From the NCBI GenBank assembly GCA_049303905.1, contig JBAQNP010000004.1:1-51923 (forward strand): a stretch of DNA of 51,923 bases. The letters run 5' to 3'. Position 1 is the first letter of the stretch, and each line of letters opens with the position of its first letter. A program made the translations under genes and the position numbers. Positions 48,533-51,923 of this stretch are shown one piece after another. This DNA is from UBA2206 sp049303905 (GTDB lineage Bacteria > Patescibacteriota > Minisyncoccia > Moranbacterales > UBA2206). The notes beneath the pieces were generated by a model. That model saw nothing but the letters and a program-made list of their open reading frames with translations, was not told where the DNA came from and did no database searches.

Positions 48533-49546
48533 TTACTTTGCCAGCTGTTCTTCGATATCCTTTTTCAAATCCTCCGCGCTAAGCGCTCCGGTTTCTACTT
48601 TCTCACCTACGAAAATTGTCGGCGTTCCTGTGATGCCAAAGTTCTGCGCTTCGCTAACGTCAGCATTTATTTTATCCTGATATTTTTTGTTATCCAAGCA
48701 ACCATTAAAATCATTGGTGTTTAGTCGAAGTGTTTTCGCATATAATTTGAAACTAGCATTATCTTTTGTTTCTCCCCATTGTGATTGCTTAGCATAAAGA
48801 ATGTCGGCGTATTCCCAAAACTTTCCTTGCTCCTGTGCGCACATTGAAGCCAAAGCGGCGCTTGAAGCTTGCGGGTGAATTTCGGTCAGTGGAAATTCTT
48901 TAAAACTAAACAAAACCTTGTCTTGATAGTTTTTCATGGTGTCACGCAGTGATTTGTAGAAAACTTTGCAATATGGACATTGGAAATCAGAAAAAATAAC
49001 AACCTTGACTTTGGCATCAATATTTCCAAAAACAGCATCGTTTGTGCTTACCTTCGGCAACTCCAAATATTTTCCTACGGGCGCACCCAATGTTTGCACA
49101 TTCAAAACATACTTGTCGCCTTTGGCATAGAATAGCGCCTGGGCTTCAGTATAAAATTCAGTTCGATCAAGATTTTTGGCAAAAATAAAAGCTGGTAAAG
49201 TTTTTATTCCAAATTCACTGATCAAATTTTTTCCTTGTTCGCTATTAGAACTTATTTTTTCCGCGCTAATCGTCGGAGAAACTCTTCGAAGCCAAGCTAA
49301 AATTTCTCCTGGGTCGCAAGCTTCGCAAGTATCATCCGTGATAACAGAAATTGACACCGCTGGATCGCTATAGGCCACCCACGTTTTTCCACTCGCTTCA
49401 AAAATATCAGATTTATTGAGATTTTTTTGTGAATAACCACTGCTTTTTATCATTTGCCCAATGTCCACAAAAAGACTACCCAAAAGAAGTCCGAACAAAA
49501 GAATTGCCAGAGAAATTAGATTCTTAATTTTATTTTTTTCTTCCAT
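48533..49546 (-). CDS. Membrane-anchored double-thioredoxin DsbA-like protein
   Basis: A 337-residue protein with a TM anchor at about 8-28, so both domains face outward. The first domain (about 60-150) has a thioredoxin-like CEAC (C74, C77). The second (about 170-337) is DsbA-like: FSDFQCPYCKVFY with C190 and C193, and the cis-Pro region in GITGTPTIFVGE. Two active sites in one chain suggest a disulfide relay. Typical CPR DsbA-like proteins have only the second domain, with a linker. Confidence 0.9.
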   Translation of the reverse strand: MEEKNKIKNLISLAILLFGLLLGSLFVDIGQMIKSSGYSQKNLNKSDIFEASGKTWVAYSDPAVSISVITDDTCEACDPGEILAWLRRVSPTISAEKISSNSEQGKNLISEFGIKTLPAFIFAKNLDRTEFYTEAQALFYAKGDKYVLNVQTLGAPVGKYLELPKVSTNDAVFGNIDAKVKVVIFSDFQCPYCKVFYKSLRDTMKNYQDKVLFSFKEFPLTEIHPQASSAALASMCAQEQGKFWEYADILYAKQSQWGETKDNASFKLYAKTLRLNTNDFNGCLDNKKYQDKINADVSEAQNFGITGTPTIFVGEKVETGALSAEDLKKDIEEQLAK

Positions 49547-49559
49547 AGAGTTATATACT

Positions 49560-49590
49560 TGTCATTCCCGCGTAGGCGGGAATCTAGTGC
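49560..49590. repeat. Half copy of the GTCATTCCCGC repeat
   Basis: TGTCATTCCCGCGTAGGCGG with GGAATCTAG is a single end of the 117-bp element seen at 14923-15039. It lies between the 110-residue protein and the DsbA-like gene. Confidence 0.6.
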
Positions 49591-49611
49591 AAAATTTTAA
49601 TTATATTATAT

Positions 49612-49944
49612 TTACTTTATGCTTCCTGCATTATTATCAATTTGATTTTCCTCGGTTCCTTTTTGCGCTTCATCTTTTTGTTTTTGCAAAATATCTTTTT
49701 CAATCTTATTTATATCAAAATCACTTTTCATAATTTTCATTTTATAATCATCATATCCAATCGTAATTCTTTTCACCGCTTCAGTCTTAAGAGCAATCCC
49801 AATCAAAATTCCCAAAATCAAAAACAACCCGAGTTCAACATAGAAATCGTATTTCCCTTTTTTCGGTTTTTCTTCCAACATTTCTTCTTCTTTTTCAAAC
49901 TCGGAAGTCACCGCTTCTTGAATTTTTTCTTCGTAATTTTCCAT
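49612..49944 (-). CDS. Small single-TM protein, function unknown
   Basis: A 110-residue protein. Residues 1-32 are acidic (EEKIQEAVTSEFEKEEEMLE), then a TM at about 35-52, then a charged tail, DDYKMKIMKSDFDINKIEKD and a Gln/Asn-rich end. It lies just upstream of the DsbA-like gene and may be part of the same transcript. Confidence 0.65.
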   Translation of the reverse strand: MENYEEKIQEAVTSEFEKEEEMLEEKPKKGKYDFYVELGLFLILGILIGIALKTEAVKRITIGYDDYKMKIMKSDFDINKIEKDILQKQKDEAQKGTEENQIDNNAGSIK

Positions 49945-49972
49945 ACCACTAGGCTACCACACATCAAAAAAC

Positions 49973-49988
49973 CCCGCAATCTTGCGGG
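49973..49988 (-). terminator. Terminator, second of a tandem pair
   Basis: CCCGCAA/TTGCGGG with a 2-nt loop; on the minus strand followed by G and six T residues. Confidence 0.8.
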
Positions 49989-50010
49989 ATTTTGACTTTA
50001 TGGCGTAATA

Positions 50011-50049
50011 AAAAAACAGCTCTGCCAATCGTTAGACGACTGGCAGAGC
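50011..50049 (-). terminator. Terminator of the 66-residue gene
   Basis: GCTCTGCCA/TGGCAGAGC encloses a further TCGT/ACGA stem; on the minus strand seven T residues follow after TG. Confidence 0.88.
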
Positions 50050-50086
50050 GAAAAGTGTTATCAATTTTAAAAAATATAAGGCATAT

Positions 50087-50287
50087 TCACTTTGGCCATG
50101 GACATGCGTCATTCAAAAAAACATAGCAGGGGTTACTTGAAATGATAACGATCCAATATATAAATTCGCCCTCCATCTTATCTTGAAGACGAATTTCTAC
50201 AAAAAAGTTTTGATCCGATATGATGAATATTTTTTCTGAAATTTCATCCATAAAAAACAAGGGGAATTCCGACGCATCTTTATTCAT
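50087..50287 (-). CDS. Small hypothetical protein (66 residues)
   Basis: The ATG at 50287 follows GGGAGATGTCTAA, a good ribosome binding site with nine-base spacing. The protein is rich in aromatic and acidic residues, with no TM or signal peptide. It ends in NDACPWPK. It stands alone between a terminator pair and the 131-residue gene, 33 bp apart. Function unknown. Confidence 0.6.
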   Translation of the reverse strand: MNKDASEFPLFFMDEISEKIFIISDQNFFVEIRLQDKMEGEFIYWIVIISSNPCYVFLNDACPWPK

Positions 50288-50320
50288 TTAGACATCTCCC
50301 ATCTTATTTGATTTAAATAT

Positions 50321-50716
50321 TTAATGTTGATCAAAAAAATTTTGAGGATACTCTTTGATCTCAACTTCAAAACTTGGCAATTTAGCCTGGAGTTTTTCAA
50401 TCTCCTCTTCAATTATAGACACAATTTTTTTGTCGAATATTCTTACCCATCGAATACCAAAATCATTAAGATCTCTAGAAATAGAGAAAATTTTTCTTCT
50501 GAGGATGCCCTTAATTATGGCAACTTCGACCATAATACTCTTCAGTTGTTCTCTGGGATATCCCTCCTCCTCAATATAAACATAGAATTCGGATTTATTA
50601 CTAGAGTTAGGCAATTCCATCTCTAATTGCCCGCGATATAATGGCTGACATCTTTTCAATATTCCTTCTGTCATTTGACCAATTGCATCGTCTAAAGCCT
50701 TATTTACGTTTTTCAT
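50321..50716 (-). CDS. Hypothetical protein (131 residues)
   Basis: The start has a GAGGGAATT ribosome binding site. The protein is soluble and has a mixed alpha/beta look: EFYVYIEEEGYPREQLKSIM and RWVRIFDKKIVSIIEEEIEK. No known domain. It lies downstream of a promoter and a leader hairpin and upstream of the 66-residue gene. Unknown function. Confidence 0.62.
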   Translation of the reverse strand: MKNVNKALDDAIGQMTEGILKRCQPLYRGQLEMELPNSSNKSEFYVYIEEEGYPREQLKSIMVEVAIIKGILRRKIFSISRDLNDFGIRWVRIFDKKIVSIIEEEIEKLQAKLPSFEVEIKEYPQNFFDQH

Positions 50717-50832
50717 AATTCCCTCTTATTTTAATTTTCTAAAATTAATAATTTGAATTTTATATATTTAAAGCAGAATTTATCCTGCTATTATTTTTAA
50801 AGGACCACTAAATTATCAAAACAAAAAGCAAA

Positions 50833-50863
50833 AAAGCCAACCCTCCTTAATTGGTTTAGCTTT
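50833..50863 (-). promoter_or_regulatory. Leader hairpin with T-run (possible attenuator)
   Basis: On the minus strand AAAGCTAAACC and GGTTGGCTTT form a 10-bp stem with one bulge and a loop holding AAGGAG, followed by T-rich TTTTTGCTTTTTG. It lies within 50 nt after the promoter at 50877-50906, ahead of the 131-residue gene. Confidence 0.5.
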
Positions 50864-50876
50864 TGTTTCTGCCTAA

Positions 50877-50906
50877 AACATAGCAGATTGAGGGGGTATT
50901 AGTCAA
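50877..50906 (-). promoter_or_regulatory. Promoter of the 131-residue gene
   Basis: TTGACT (50901-50906) and TATGTT (50877-50882) with an 18-bp spacer. It begins right after the terminator of the gene at 50953-51594. Confidence 0.55.
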
Positions 50907-50942
50907 ATATAAAGGCCGTTCCAATGTTGCAAAGGAACGGCC
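50907..50942 (-). terminator. Terminator of the 213-residue gene
   Basis: GGCCGTTCC/GGAACGGCC is a perfect 9-bp stem with an 11-nt loop, followed by TTTATATTT on the minus strand, ten bases past the stop. Confidence 0.85.
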
Positions 50943-50952
50943 AGTTTGATAA

Positions 50953-51594
50953 TCAGGAACGAAAACTTATTCTATTTTTGACCATTTCATAAAATTTAAA
51001 TGCTTCCTTAAATTCATCGTGCTCTTTCTTCCTCCTATGTTGATCAAAATTTAAAATATCCAAACTTCCAACCATAATACTTTCAGCAAAATCAGCATTT
51101 AAATAAGGCAGCATCCTATCGGAAAAATCTTGTGATCGATGATTAAAATCAACACAAAGATAAGCTGAGATTAACACTTGCTTATGTGGCTTTACCATAT
51201 CCTTACACAAAACCAACTCGATAAACAATAATTCTCCCTTAATTGTTATGACTAGCCAAGTCTCAAAAAAAATATTTCCTTTCATTTCACGATGATCAAT
51301 CTTTTGAGAAAATATACAAGTGACATCTATAAAATTAAAGAAGTGAATATATTCCCTTTCTTTCATTATTTCAGGACAAATAATTCTATCCCCCGCCAAA
51401 CTCAAATGAAAATTCAAAGTTTTCATTTCAGATCTAAAATCAGAATTTTTTTCGAAAGCTTCCTTGAGGAATTTTCCGCAATTTTCAAAAACTCTTCGAA
51501 TAATCATCAACCATTCATATGGATTAATTTGATTTGAAGATATCGCGTTGTCTTGCCTAACAATCGCATAATATTTGTTCGTTAAATTATTCAT
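50953..51594 (-). CDS. Hypothetical protein (213 residues)
   Basis: The start has AAAGGAGTGCTATC, a strong Shine-Dalgarno site. The protein is soluble, with no recognised domain. It includes LVITIKGELLFIELVLCKDM, and a C-terminal stretch of charged residues (DQHRRKKEHDEFKEAFKFYE). The upstream 200 bp hold a leader ORF, a hairpin and a cluster of repeats, so it is probably tightly regulated. Not assignable. Confidence 0.62.
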   Translation of the reverse strand: MNNLTNKYYAIVRQDNAISSNQINPYEWLMIIRRVFENCGKFLKEAFEKNSDFRSEMKTLNFHLSLAGDRIICPEIMKEREYIHFFNFIDVTCIFSQKIDHREMKGNIFFETWLVITIKGELLFIELVLCKDMVKPHKQVLISAYLCVDFNHRSQDFSDRMLPYLNADFAESIMVGSLDILNFDQHRRKKEHDEFKEAFKFYEMVKNRISFRS

Positions 51595-51619
51595 GATAGC
51601 ACTCCTTTATTTAATGGTT

Positions 51620-51661
51620 TTATTCAGTCTGTATATTAAATTTAAAAAGAACAGCCACCAT
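51620..51661 (-). CDS. Possible 13-residue leader peptide
   Basis: ATG at 51661, TAA at 51620-51622: MVAVLFKFNIQTE. An AAGGAGGG ribosome binding site lies five bases before the ATG. The start codon falls in the hairpin GCAGTCA/TGGCTGT (51651-51667), followed by T5. Translation could open the hairpin. Purely a sequence inference. Confidence 0.3.
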   Translation of the reverse strand: MVAVLFKFNIQTE

Positions 51662-51731
51662 GACTGCCCTCCTTCCTCCAGCCAAAGTTAACTAAACCTT
51701 AGCTGAAATGCAACAAAAAATCAAATTTTTT

Positions 51732-51777
51732 GTTACTTAACGTGTTACTTAACAAATTACGTAATTTAATACGTATT
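51732..51777. promoter_or_regulatory. Cluster of operator-like repeats
   Basis: GTTACTTAAC twice (51732-51741 and 51744-51753, 12-bp period), then the perfect palindromes AAATTACGTAATTT (51754-51767) and AATACGTATT (51768-51777) without gaps. They lie about 140 bp before the 213-residue gene. Confidence 0.6.
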
Positions 51778-51799
51778 ATTATAATCTCTCCACTAGAAA

Positions 51800-51923
51800 C
51801 TCCTCGCCATTTTTCTTTTCCCAAAAGAAAAGTGGCAAAAAAGAAAAAGGCCATCCGAGCTCATAGAAAGATAAATTTTCAACTTTTTCGCTAAAATTTA
51901 TAACTCGGCCCGACCAAATGCGT
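51800..51923. repeat. Dispersed compound repeat, copy B (runs off the window)
   Basis: On the minus strand CGAGTTATAAATTTTAGC (51890-51907), GAGCTCGG and a TTTTCTTTT/AAAAGAAAA hairpin (about 51808-51838) follow in the order of copy A at 9790-9925. No gene is seen in this 124 bp end stretch. Confidence 0.6.

Overview
The window is a 51.9 kb AT-rich stretch of a bacterial chromosome. It opens with the 5' end of a 16S rRNA gene on the minus strand and carries three tRNA genes. The small, compact proteins, many four-base ATGA overlaps, sparse Shine-Dalgarno sites, a shortened HrcA and many orphan membrane proteins suggest a Candidate Phyla Radiation (Patescibacteria) organism, probably Parcubacteria-like. 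That placement is an inference. The genetic code is standard: an RF2 gene is present and its own in-frame UGA is a working stop or frameshift signal. Nearly every gene lies on the minus strand; only a GNAT acetyltransferase (26.2 kb), a Cys-rich small protein (35.2 kb) and the tRNAs are on the plus strand.

Layout: 0-1 kb, 16S end, its leader and promoter, and two small genes. 1-12 kb, mostly housekeeping: a GH1 glycosidase, a lipoprotein, Maf, serS, a PIG-V-like GT-C protein, a gluzincin metallopeptidase, a TrpR-like regulator bracketed by two identical palindromes, nucleotide-metabolism proteins, and lysS. 12-17 kb, greA and the cell-shape block mreB-mreC-mreD-mrdA. 17-24.7 kb, manA, SDR, GNAT, rseP, frr, a BNR-repeat lipoprotein, tRNA-Lys with a broken copy beside it, and an SPFH protein. 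24.8-35 kb, the heat-shock genes: dnaJ with its own CIRCE, and hrcA, a Nudix-GrpE fusion, hsp20 and dnaK behind a perfect CIRCE. A REP-associated transposase flanked by paired palindromes lies between them. 35-40 kb, ftsE-ftsX, prfB with a programmed +1 frameshift, a ZIP transporter, and a rubredoxin/ferritin-like protein.

The most unusual region is 40.2-47.4 kb. It is a four-subunit 2-oxoacid:ferredoxin oxidoreductase operon (porG-porD-porA-porB) in which porA and porB are separated by small membrane proteins and a radical SAM/SPASM gene. porB is followed at once by a PqqD-like peptide-recognition protein and a second radical SAM/SPASM gene. A 49-bp remnant of the start of porB is left beside porA, so a duplication or insertion built the cassette. 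The upstream radical SAM gene is interrupted at a T8 run that contains a canonical U UUU UUA slip site. This resembles a RiPP-type peptide maturation system, but no precursor is proven.

The genome is full of short repeats. GC-rich palindromes sit in-frame inside prfB, dnaK, porA, porB and the rubredoxin/ferritin gene, inside a tRNA-Lys fragment and in the rRNA leader. There are also 107-149 bp hairpin or MITE-like elements and REP pairs. The last 2 kb hold three orphan genes with strong ribosome binding sites, leader hairpins and a cluster of operator-like repeats.

All calls come from reading the sequence and translations. No database search was possible, so family names for weakly conserved proteins are provisional.
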